Source: AM-1111 sp046302135 (GTDB taxonomy: Bacteria; Bacteroidota; Bacteroidia; B-17B0; Aurantibacillaceae). From it: a stretch of 15,883 bases of DNA. The stretch lies in contig JBKCIQ010000042.1 of assembly GCA_046302135.1 (NCBI GenBank), positions 1 through 15,883 on the forward strand, written 5' to 3'. A model generated the notes under the pieces. That model ran no database searches, was not told the DNA's origin, and saw nothing but the letters and a program-made list of their open reading frames with translations. Below are positions 7,350 to 14,378 of this stretch, piece by piece; position 1 is the first letter of the stretch, and the number at the start of each line of letters is the position of its first letter. The translations under genes were made by a program, and so were the position numbers.

Positions 7350-7398
7350 TAAAAAGATTAATCTATTTTCTTGAAAATAAATTAGAAAGATCTTTTTA
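7350..7398. terminator. Long imperfect hairpin between rpoD and dtd, probable terminator
   Basis: TAAAAAGAT (7350-7358) pairs perfectly with ATCTTTTTA (7390-7398). Inside it, TAAT (7359-7362) pairs with ATTA (7381-7384), and TATTTTC (7364-7370) with GAAAATA (7373-7379), leaving one C/A mismatch and an unpaired GAAAG at 7385-7389. The right arm supplies a T run. It begins 12 bases after the rpoD stop and ends 20 bases before dtd. Both strands carry a T run at the arm end, so it could act in either direction. Confidence 0.55.
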
Positions 7399-7417
7399 AG
7401 ACTTTGCTATTGTTTAT

Positions 7418-7870
7418 ATGAGGGCAGTCATTCAGCGGGTTAGTAAAGCTTCTGTTACCATTGAGGAGAAAATTCACGCCCATATTGGCACAGGACTTTT
7501 AGTATTGGTGGGTTTTGAAGGAAGTGATAATGAAGAAGATTTAGATTGGATGGTATCAAAAATTGTAAATATGCGAATTTTTCCTGATGAATTTGGTAAG
7601 ATGAACAAATCTGTTAAGGATGTAGAAGGTGAAATTCTGCTCGTTTCTCAATTTACATTGTTTGCTTCGGTAAAGAAAGGAAACCGACCTTCTTTTATTC
7701 AGGCGGCTAATCCGGAAACCGCTTCAAAATTGTTTCAAAGATTTTACCAAATAATTCAAAGTGAGGCAATTAATGAAGTTAAAGTTGGTGTTTTTGGTGC
7801 TCATATGATGGTAAATTTATTAAATGATGGGCCGGTAACTATTATTGCTGACAGTAAAAACAAATATTAA
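7418..7870 (+). CDS. dtd: D-aminoacyl-tRNA deacylase
   Basis: DTD hydrolyses D-amino acids mischarged onto tRNA, and glycine from tRNA-Ala, in the cytoplasm. This protects translation without acting on L-aminoacyl-tRNA. The 150-residue product has the family's normal length and opens MRAVIQRVSKASVTI, a near-signature start. Both active-site motifs are present: SQFTLFA at 77-83 and NDGPVT at 136-141. The latter carries the Gly138-Pro139 cis pair that excludes L-amino acids. KKGNRPSF at 86-93 is also conserved. The gene follows the rpoD hairpin by 20 bases and lies 115 bases ahead of the next gene, so it is probably expressed alone or by read-through from rpoD. I found no full-consensus promoter. 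AGACTTTG at 7399-7406 is the nearest -7-like sequence. Confidence 0.96.
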   Translation: MRAVIQRVSKASVTIEEKIHAHIGTGLLVLVGFEGSDNEEDLDWMVSKIVNMRIFPDEFGKMNKSVKDVEGEILLVSQFTLFASVKKGNRPSFIQAANPETASKLFQRFYQIIQSEAINEVKVGVFGAHMMVNLLNDGPVTIIADSKNKY

Positions 7871-7940
7871 TCCTTTTTGATAATTTGATGACCACCCAAT
7901 ATTTAACGTTGATTGGCAAAGAAAAACCAACAAAAACATC

Positions 7941-7948
7941 TAATTTTG
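7941..7948 (+). promoter_or_regulatory. Bacteroidota -7 box for the secreted-protein pair
   Basis: TAATTTTG is a full match to TAnnTTTG, 37 bases before the ATG at 7986. The best -33 candidates (TTGG at 7913-7916, GTTG at 7908-7911) are 24-29 bases upstream, slightly too far, so the promoter may be weak or need an activator. The -7 box runs into an 11-base palindrome, TTTGCGGCAAA (7945-7955), which could be an operator or chance. Confidence 0.45.
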
Positions 7949-7985
7949 CGGCAAATTATTTGAAAAAATAGTTTAATAGACAATT

Positions 7986-8291
7986 ATGACGATTAACCAA
8001 ACTAAGATTAAATATTTTCTCTCCTTTTTGATAGTTAATCTGGCGATAAGTGTTTTTGCTCAAAATAATTTTTCTTCTCCAATTGTAAACAAAACGAAAT
8101 TATCAATAACCGAAAATGATTCAATAAAAAAAATCGGAACAGAATTAAAAATTCAAGATTCAGAAGCTTCGTTGACTCCGGAGGAGCAGGGATTTGTAAA
8201 ATTTATTATAAACGATCGAGTGATTTACAGAAAAGTAGTTGACAATGTAACCATTGAGTTCGTTCCTGAATTAGAACCAGAAACTGAGTAA
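7986..8291 (+). CDS. Small secreted protein of unknown function
   Basis: I do not recognise this 101-residue protein. It has a clear signal peptide: basic residues near the N terminus, a hydrophobic core at about 10-25 and a cleavage context SVFAQN at about 22-27. The mature part is about 75 residues and has no cysteines. A Ser/Asn/Lys-rich linker is followed by TPEEQGFVKFIINDRVIYRK (about 64-83) and a strand-like VDNVTIEFVPELEPETE tail rich in Glu. There is no lipobox and no T9SS tail, so it is probably periplasmic or loosely surface-bound. Its stop lies 2 bases before the ATG of the T9SS cargo gene, so the two are almost certainly co-translated. It could be a chaperone, partner or accessory protein of that cargo, which is inference from position only. 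Confidence 0.75.
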   Translation: MTINQTKIKYFLSFLIVNLAISVFAQNNFSSPIVNKTKLSITENDSIKKIGTELKIQDSEASLTPEEQGFVKFIINDRVIYRKVVDNVTIEFVPELEPETE

Positions 8292-8293
8292 TT

Positions 8294-10246
8294 ATGTTCA
8301 GATTTTTTTCGATTACGATTTTATTTTTTTTCTTAACGTCTGTTTCTTTTTCGCAAGGAGATCCGTGTACAGCAGCCAGTTTATTGAACCTTTGGGGGCC
8401 ATATAGCGGAACTTGTAGTGGTGGAGGAAGTGTTGCGCAAACCATTACACCGTCAGGAATGAACGGATTCAATTCATCTGCACCCACCGGATTAAGTAAC
8501 AGTTGCGTTAACGGTTCAGTCATCGCTTCTTCTCAAGACTACTGGTATTCATTTACCGCCCCTGCAAACATGGGTACCACAGAAATTAGTGTATCAGGAG
8601 CGGGTGGTGGATTAACAAATGTAGAATTACAACTTTACTCATCAACCGGATCTTGTCCAAGTCCTTCCCTTTCACTAATTACGTGTGGCGTTACCACAGG
8701 AGTTTTCACTCCAACGGCCGGTGTAACCTATTATATTCGAATTTATGGCGAGGCCGCTTCAATTCCTGCGATGGCTAAATTTACTTTATGTGCAAGAACA
8801 CAACCTACCAATGATTTGTGTACCAACGCGATTAATTTAACATCAGGTTCAAATGTATGCGGCGGAACTCTTGGGGCCTCAGGAAACGCGGCATCAACTA
8901 CAGGATCTTGCTCAACAGATCAGTATGTTTGGTATACGTTTACAACCGGTAATCCTGTTGGATGTTTGTCATTTGCCGGATCAAATATAACAACAGGTGA
9001 CCCTTCTTGTCCTTCAAGTGCTTTTCTGATTTATTCAGGTTGTAGTGCCTTAGGTGGTGCCAGTGGAACCTTAAATGGTTTAAATACTTCAAACAATACC
9101 TTTAATGACTTTTCTACCGCAGATTTAACAACAGCACTTTTGCCAAATACTACTTATTATGTCGCAGTTGGTTCGGGTGCAAACGCTACATATTGTTTCC
9201 AATACAATGCAGGCGTGACACCTGCCGCAAATGATGTGTGCTCCGGCGCAACTGCTATAGGAACATCTCCTGCACTTTATGATAATGCTTCCGCGGGCTG
9301 TGAGTATACCTATATCGCATCGCAAGATGCCAACATTACTCCTGCAAACGTATGTGCAGGTAGTTTGGAAAATGTTTCTTGGTTTACATTTCAGACACAA
9401 GCGAGTCCTGCAACCAGCAATGTGGTAATTTCCTTCGCGAATATTTCTTGTAACAATGGTGGTGGTGGTTTTCAAACAGGGTTGTTTACAGGTGCAAATT
9501 GTTCCTCATTAACCGTTGGTACTTCAGGTACTGCAATTTGTGCCAGTGGCGCATCAGGTACTGTAACCTATACAATTAATAATTCACCTGCAGGTACAGT
9601 CTACTACATTGCAATGGATGGAAACGCCGGATCTAATTGCCATTTCACTGTTTCAGGAAGCAATATTGTTCCGCTTCCAATTGAACTTTTGAGTTTTGAT
9701 GCCATACTCCAATCACACGACAAAGTTGAACTTAGATGGGTAACATCCTCGGAATTAAATAATAATTTTTTTACTGTTCAAAGAACAGAAGACGGTCTTG
9801 AATTTGAAGATATAGGATCACTACCGTCAGCCGCTGTAAATGGAAACAGTTCTACTAATTTAAACTATACTCTTTTTGATAATAATCCTTTACCGGGTGT
9901 ATCTTATTACAGGCTTAAACAAACTGATTTAAACGGAACCTCATCTTACTCTGCAATTCGTAAAATTACAATTGAACCAAGTGATGAATTAGATCTAACA
10001 ATTCAGCCAAATCCAAGTGATGTAGAAAATACTCCTTATTTACATTTCAGAGGAAAATCAAACGAAAAAGTTAATGTTGAAATTATTAATTTATCAGGTA
10101 GAGTTTTATCTATTAAGGAAATAAATCTTTCTGAAAAAGGAGAGGCGACAATCAATCTGAAACATAATTTACCAGCGGGTGTATATTTCATCTCTGTAAC
10201 AACCCCCTCTGGCAATAAAGTCACAAGGAAAATGGCGGTAAATTGA
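8294..10246 (+). CDS. T9SS-secreted multidomain cell-surface protein
   Basis: The 650-residue protein has a signal peptide (about 1-20, ending SFSQ). Three related Gly/Ser/Thr/Asn-rich modules follow at about 22-168, 171-308 and 311-458. Each opens with a D/N-x-C-x-x-A motif (GDPCTAA, TNDLCTNA, ANDVCSGA) and contains a WY/F-T-F strand (WYSFTAP 84-90, WYTFTT 213-218, WFTFQT 363-368) and a late YY(I/V)(A/R) strand (146-149, 288-291, 437-440). Six or seven cysteines per module suggest disulfides. A fibronectin-like segment begins PLPIELLSFDA (460-470) and includes SYYRLKQTDLNG (537-548). Residues 566-650 form a type A T9SS sorting domain, with IQPNPS (570-575), SGRVL (601-605), LPAGVYFISV (626-635) and the final KVTRKMAVN. 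It is therefore exported across the outer membrane by the Por system and probably anchored or released at the surface. No catalytic motif is visible. Adhesion or glycan binding is a guess. Confidence 0.9.
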   Translation: MFRFFSITILFFFLTSVSFSQGDPCTAASLLNLWGPYSGTCSGGGSVAQTITPSGMNGFNSSAPTGLSNSCVNGSVIASSQDYWYSFTAPANMGTTEISVSGAGGGLTNVELQLYSSTGSCPSPSLSLITCGVTTGVFTPTAGVTYYIRIYGEAASIPAMAKFTLCARTQPTNDLCTNAINLTSGSNVCGGTLGASGNAASTTGSCSTDQYVWYTFTTGNPVGCLSFAGSNITTGDPSCPSSAFLIYSGCSALGGASGTLNGLNTSNNTFNDFSTADLTTALLPNTTYYVAVGSGANATYCFQYNAGVTPAANDVCSGATAIGTSPALYDNASAGCEYTYIASQDANITPANVCAGSLENVSWFTFQTQASPATSNVVISFANISCNNGGGGFQTGLFTGANCSSLTVGTSGTAICASGASGTVTYTINNSPAGTVYYIAMDGNAGSNCHFTVSGSNIVPLPIELLSFDAILQSHDKVELRWVTSSELNNNFFTVQRTEDGLEFEDIGSLPSAAVNGNSSTNLNYTLFDNNPLPGVSYYRLKQTDLNGTSSYSAIRKITIEPSDELDLTIQPNPSDVENTPYLHFRGKSNEKVNVEIINLSGRVLSIKEINLSEKGEATINLKHNLPAGVYFISVTTPSGNKVTRKMAVN

Positions 10247-10254
10247 TCCACATA

Positions 10255-11307
10255 TCACTCCAAAACAGCCATCAATCCTTTCAGCTTAACCATACATTCC
10301 TCCCACTCCTTCTCCGGATTAGACAAGTTAGTTATTGCGCTTCCAACACCTATTGAGACTTCCTTAGTCTCAGAATCGTAGATTATAGACCGGATTACAA
10401 CATTAAAATCAAAATCTCCATTTTCCTCAATCTTTCCAATACTTCCACTGTAAAAGTCTCGTTGAGAATTTTCAAATTCATTAATGAGTTGCATGGCTCT
10501 TATTTTCGGTGCTCCTGTCATTGATGCCATAGGAAATGTTGCATTAATGATTTCATCAAAAGAAATATTTTCTACTTGCTTACAACTTACAGTCGAAATC
10601 ATCTGATGTACCTGTTTAAAAGTATAAACACCGAACAATTCATCAACAGCAACTGTACCACGTGAGGCGATTCGAGACAAATCATTTCTGGATACATCAA
10701 CAGCCATAACGTGCTCAGATTTTTCTTTATGTGAATTCATCAATTCTTTTTTTAATTCTTCATCTTCCAATAATGAACTTCCTCTGCGCGCAGTTCCCTT
10801 TATAGGCTGAGTGATTATTTTGTCTCCTTCTCGTTTCAAAAACCTCTCGGGCGAAGAACACAAAATATAAGTCGATCCAAATTTAGCGAGGCATGAATGA
10901 GGTGCCGCGGTTATCTTATGCAAACGAAAAAAAATATCAAAAGGATTGAATGAACTGGTTTCTGCCTTTATTTGAAAACAAAAATTCATTTCATAAATAT
11001 CTCCCAATTTTATATGTTCTATAATTTTCTCAATAGATTCAATATATTTTTTTTTCTCAGGAAATTTAAAGTTACCAACTACTGTTTTGGTGTCATAACT
11101 CAAAAAAAAATCAGACGCAAAACAACCTTTATCTTGAATTGAAAAAAAATTGGAATCCCAGCTTTCATTCAGCGCTTTAGGATACTTAATATATCCAAAA
11201 CAATTCTTTTTTAACTCTTCCGGACCAAGAACATGGTCTCCCGCAAAATAATTGAATTTGTGTTTATCATTCGGAAAAATGATCCAGTTGTTGAACGGGG
11301 TAAACAT
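10255..11307 (-). CDS. pabB: Aminodeoxychorismate synthase component I (chorismate-binding)
   Basis: PabB makes 4-amino-4-deoxychorismate from chorismate and ammonia, on the way to p-aminobenzoate and folate. The 350-residue product covers the chorismate-binding catalytic domain with a shortened N-terminal domain. Motifs are GDIYEMNFC (102-110), SSPERFL (151-157), PIKGTARRG (168-176), EHVMAVD(V)SRNDLSRI (199-213), FPMASMTGAPKIRAM (258-272) and a C-terminal GSAIT...PEKEWEEC (322-338). Lys170 in PIKGT is the residue that marks PabB, since anthranilate synthase TrpE has Ala there. The glutaminase partner PabA is not in this window. The gene follows hemH by 14 bases on the same strand and converges on the T9SS gene with 8 bases between the stop codons. 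It is likely the last gene of the kinase-hemH-pabB unit. A general chorismate-binding enzyme cannot be entirely excluded. Confidence 0.9.
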   Translation of the reverse strand: MFTPFNNWIIFPNDKHKFNYFAGDHVLGPEELKKNCFGYIKYPKALNESWDSNFFSIQDKGCFASDFFLSYDTKTVVGNFKFPEKKKYIESIEKIIEHIKLGDIYEMNFCFQIKAETSSFNPFDIFFRLHKITAAPHSCLAKFGSTYILCSSPERFLKREGDKIITQPIKGTARRGSSLLEDEELKKELMNSHKEKSEHVMAVDVSRNDLSRIASRGTVAVDELFGVYTFKQVHQMISTVSCKQVENISFDEIINATFPMASMTGAPKIRAMQLINEFENSQRDFYSGSIGKIEENGDFDFNVVIRSIIYDSETKEVSIGVGSAITNLSNPEKEWEECMVKLKGLMAVLE

Positions 11308-11321
11308 TTGTCCGTGAAAAT

Positions 11322-12332
11322 TTAGTTGAGAATAATCTTAATTAAAGATTTAACCCAAGTGTCGTTGTCATTAAGACTTTTAACCCACTCAAAATGTTTT
11401 CCGCCTGCATGCTCAAAAATCTCCCTATATTCAGTACCTATTTCATGAATTGTTTCGAGGCAATCTGCTACAAATGCGGGGGAAAAAACCAGGAGATTTT
11501 TGCAACCATTTTTAGCCAATTCTTCTACCACTTTATCAGAATATGGCTTCAACCATTTATCATCGAGCCTACTTTGAAAGGCTGTTGTGTATTTACCCTC
11601 AGGTATTTTCAGCAATCCAACCAGTCTTCGTGTGGTTTCATAACAATTGGCTCGGTAACAATATTGATTAACAGTAGTTATTTTGTTACAACACTCACCA
11701 ATTTTACAAGTGTTTCTTCCATAGTGCTTTCCCGCTTTGAATATTTGCCGCTCTGGTAAACCATGATAACTGAATAATATATGGTCGAAACTGCTAAAAT
11801 CTAAATCCTTAACATTTTCTTTCCACGCTTCATAAAATTCCTGACGATCATAAAATTTATTGATAACCTTTAGGGTAGGCGTCACTTCCCAGTTTTGAAT
11901 ACAGCGTAAAAGTTCCTCTACAGCGGTACCTGTGCTGGAACTTGCATATTGTGGATACAATGGTATTGCGATGATTTCACTTACTGACTTACTTCTTAAA
12001 TTTTCGAGAGCCGATTCAATTGAAGGCTGCTGGTACCGCATTCCCAACTCGACAACAAAATCGTTACCAATTTCAGCCTGTAATTTTTGCTTTAAATTTT
12101 TACTGTGAATCATTAAAGGAGAACCCGCATCAGTCCATATCTCCTTGTAAAGCTTTGCAGACTTTCCTGCACGGAAGGGTACAATTATTCCATTTACAAG
12201 TATCGTTCGTCCGATCGCATTTATATCAATAACTCTTCTGTCATTAAGGAATTGCGTAAGATATTTTCTTACACTTCCACGGGAAGGATCCTTTGGTGTC
12301 CCTAGATTCATCAATAATATTCCACGTTTCAT
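11322..12332 (-). CDS. hemH: Ferrochelatase
   Basis: HemH inserts ferrous iron into a porphyrin (protoporphyrin IX or coproporphyrin III) near the end of heme synthesis. The 336-residue protein opens ILLMNLGTPKDP (5-16) and contains IPLYPQYASSSTGTA (123-137), the catalytic SYHGLPER with His190 (188-195), FQSRLDDKWLKPY (252-264) and FSPAFVADCLETIHEI (283-298) with Glu293. These are the family's conserved segments in the right order. Five cysteines lie close together (209, 214, 215, 225, 230), a pattern that might bind a [2Fe-2S] cluster as some bacterial ferrochelatases do. The segment after FQSR reads LDD where many relatives have a glycine-containing loop. Its ATG overlaps the stop of the hybrid kinase by 4 bases (ATGA), so translation is probably coupled. 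The exact porphyrin substrate cannot be read from this sequence. Confidence 0.96.
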   Translation of the reverse strand: MKRGILLMNLGTPKDPSRGSVRKYLTQFLNDRRVIDINAIGRTILVNGIIVPFRAGKSAKLYKEIWTDAGSPLMIHSKNLKQKLQAEIGNDFVVELGMRYQQPSIESALENLRSKSVSEIIAIPLYPQYASSSTGTAVEELLRCIQNWEVTPTLKVINKFYDRQEFYEAWKENVKDLDFSSFDHILFSYHGLPERQIFKAGKHYGRNTCKIGECCNKITTVNQYCYRANCYETTRRLVGLLKIPEGKYTTAFQSRLDDKWLKPYSDKVVEELAKNGCKNLLVFSPAFVADCLETIHEIGTEYREIFEHAGGKHFEWVKSLNDNDTWVKSLIKIILN

Positions 12333-14284
12333 TCCTGAATTTGTTTTTCCAGATTATTGATAAGTTTCTTGAACCCGTTAAAAATCGGTGATAGCCTTTT
12401 AGTAACCAACCCAAATGAGGCACCACTCTCTATCATTACCTCACACTCATTAAATAATGCCACTTCTTTTTTCATCTCCAAGTAACCATAACTTGTCTTT
12501 ATTTTATGTATTATATCTTTTGATTTTTTTCTGTTTTGCTTTACAAGGGAATTTTTTAATTCGGGCAAATCGCTATTTATATTGCCACAAATGGTTTTAA
12601 GCAAATCATTCAAAACATCTTTCTTACCTTGAGCTATAGACTCTAACATACCTAACTCTATACCTTTTATTATTGTTTTATTTTTTGAACTTTTCCTGAT
12701 TTTTAATTCACCTCCACGATCTAACTCAGGCAAAAATTTAATTATTTCATTTACAAGATCATCATTGGTAAATGGTTTATAAATAATACCCGTGAAGCCA
12801 ACATCCTTACATGCCTTTTCAACTGCAACTGATGAACCGGCAGTTACTGCAATTATCGGAATATTATTTTTTGTCTTTTTTCTTACGGCAGATGTTAGCT
12901 GATAACCATCCATGCCCGGCATACTTAAATCTATCAACAATAAATCAAAAGTGTGTGAATTAAATTTTTCAAATGCTTCTTCACCATTTGAGGAAGACAC
13001 TACTACAGCGCCCTCTTTTTTAAGTATACTTTCTAAAACAAGTATATTTACCCTATTATCATCAGCAATCAAAACCTTGATTCCAGTCAGTCTTTCAGCA
13101 GAAACGTTTTCTGTTTTTTGTCTTAAAACACCTATTTGAAACGGCAAGGTAAAAAAGAATGAACTTCCTTTTCCTTCTTTACTTTCAACAAAAATTTCAC
13201 CACCTTGCAACTTTACAAGATACTGACTGATTGATAAACCAAGACCGGTACCACCATAAAGACGCGCAATTTCTGATCCGCCCTGTTGGAACTCATCAAA
13301 GACCGTTTTCAGCTTTTCCTTGTCTATACCAATGCCTGTATCATTTATTTCAAATTTTATATAAGCTTTTTGTTTTACTTTTTTTTCTAGCTCAACCTTT
13401 AAATAGACATATCCCTTGTCTGTGAATTTAAATGCGTTACTAAGTAAATTATTAATTACCTGAGAAATTCTTAAACTGTCGCCAACGAGTATTTCAGGTA
13501 TATTTTTATTATAAGAAAAATTAAATGTCAGATTTTTTTTCTCACATATAACAGAAAATGATGATGCTAAATTTTTTAAATGCTCATACAATGAAAATTC
13601 CTGCAATTCAAGTTGAAATTTTTCAGATTTCAGTTTTGATAAATCAAGTAGCTCATTAATCATCTTAACGAGGTGATCTGCAGAGTGAATAATGTTATCT
13701 ACGTATTCTTTTTGCAAAGAATTTAACTCTGTGTCTGCCAACAATTGTGTAATTCCTGAAATACCCGCGAGTGGCGTTCGGAGTTCATGTGAGATATTGG
13801 TCAAAAATTTCTCTTTAATACTTAAAGCTTCCCTTTCGGCTTTTCTTGCAGATTCAAGCTTATCGTTTGCCTTTAGAAGTTTTTTCAGGTTGTGATCTGC
13901 AATACTATTAACCGCATCAATTTCAGCTTTTAATTGACCTACGTTATCAAAAAAATGTATAATTCCGATATAAACTCCCGATTTCTCTTTTGATATCAGA
14001 GTAACCCTTGCAGTCTGAGAATTTGAGTTTTTCTGAACCAAATCAAAATCTCCGGAAACTATTTTCTTTATTTTACATTCATTAAATAGGCGATTAAACC
14101 GCCTCACAGACCCCTTGTTTAAAAAAGAAATAATTCTGTTTAATTGAACATCTTTAGTTTTGAATCCTGTTAACTTCGTAAAAGCGTTGTTTACACCAAT
14201 AACGACCCCATTTTTATTCAGGCAAAAAAGAGGAATTCTTTTTTGAAGCTTCAAAATTTTTAAGTCATTGCTAACATTTGCCAT
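12329..14284 (-). CDS. Soluble hybrid sensor histidine kinase (PAS-HisKA-HATPase-REC-HPt)
   Basis: The 651-residue kinase has no signal peptide or membrane helix and should be cytoplasmic. A PAS domain (about 12-115) is followed by a coiled coil (117-158) and HisKA with His166 in NISHELRTPLAG. The ATP-binding domain shows Asn283 in NNLLSNAFKFT (278-288), DTGIGI (315-320), F-box FDEFQQG (329-335) and GGTGLGLSI (344-352). The receiver (about 401-518) has Asp408-Asp409, phospho-acceptor Asp452 in LIDLSMPGMDG, Thr481 and Lys503 in YKPF. A C-terminal HPt domain (about 540-645) has His593 in IIHKIKTSYG. This is a full internal phosphorelay that needs a separate final response regulator, and none is adjacent. 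The PAS domain has no visible heme- or flavin-binding signature. The gene is the first of the kinase-hemH-pabB unit and diverges from the TIGR02757 gene. A near-consensus -7 box (TACATTTA on the minus strand, 14296-14289) lies just before the start. Confidence 0.93.
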   Translation of the reverse strand: MANVSNDLKILKLQKRIPLFCLNKNGVVIGVNNAFTKLTGFKTKDVQLNRIISFLNKGSVRRFNRLFNECKIKKIVSGDFDLVQKNSNSQTARVTLISKEKSGVYIGIIHFFDNVGQLKAEIDAVNSIADHNLKKLLKANDKLESARKAEREALSIKEKFLTNISHELRTPLAGISGITQLLADTELNSLQKEYVDNIIHSADHLVKMINELLDLSKLKSEKFQLELQEFSLYEHLKNLASSFSVICEKKNLTFNFSYNKNIPEILVGDSLRISQVINNLLSNAFKFTDKGYVYLKVELEKKVKQKAYIKFEINDTGIGIDKEKLKTVFDEFQQGGSEIARLYGGTGLGLSISQYLVKLQGGEIFVESKEGKGSSFFFTLPFQIGVLRQKTENVSAERLTGIKVLIADDNRVNILVLESILKKEGAVVVSSSNGEEAFEKFNSHTFDLLLIDLSMPGMDGYQLTSAVRKKTKNNIPIIAVTAGSSVAVEKACKDVGFTGIIYKPFTNDDLVNEIIKFLPELDRGGELKIRKSSKNKTIIKGIELGMLESIAQGKKDVLNDLLKTICGNINSDLPELKNSLVKQNRKKSKDIIHKIKTSYGYLEMKKEVALFNECEVMIESGASFGLVTKRLSPIFNGFKKLINNLEKQIQE

Positions 14285-14333
14285 AGTGTAAATGTAATGA
14301 TTAAAAAATATCAGTTTTTACTTTTTTTGACTT

Positions 14334-14341
14334 TAAATTTG
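14334..14341 (+). promoter_or_regulatory. Bacteroidota -7 box for the TIGR02757 gene
   Basis: TAAATTTG matches TAnnTTTG fully and lies 37 bases before the ATG at 14379. No TTTG is present at the proper -33 distance, only a T-rich run, so confidence is moderate. It lies in the 94-base divergent gap shared with the hybrid kinase gene. Confidence 0.42.
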
Positions 14342-14378
14342 AACCAAACTTACTCATGTTTTCAAAAAGTTAAATAAG

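Noticed and set aside
7945..7955. TTTGCGGCAAA palindrome as a regulator-binding site
   Set aside because: It coincides with the -7 box and the common TTTGC extension, is short and has no second copy in the window, so it is not listed as a separate feature.
9125..9475. 116-codon minus-strand open frame under the T9SS gene
   Set aside because: Its Cys/Ile/Arg-rich translation is the antisense product of the Gly/Thr/Asn-rich modules, and no start signal is visible.
8294..10246. Protease or glycosidase activity for the T9SS protein
   Set aside because: No catalytic triad, metal site or glycosidase motif is visible; the modules look structural or binding.
10232..10272. ATGGC/GCCAT inverted repeat across the T9SS/pabB junction as a terminator
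   Set aside because: The stem is only 5 bp with a loop of about 31 bases, no T run follows and both arms lie in coding sequence.
10255..11307. Anthranilate synthase component I (TrpE) for the chorismate-binding gene
   Set aside because: The PIKGT motif has Lys170, which marks PabB; TrpE carries Ala there. No trp genes are nearby.
11394..11759. 121-codon plus-strand open frame inside hemH
   Set aside because: It lies fully antisense to conserved ferrochelatase motifs and has no promoter or domain.
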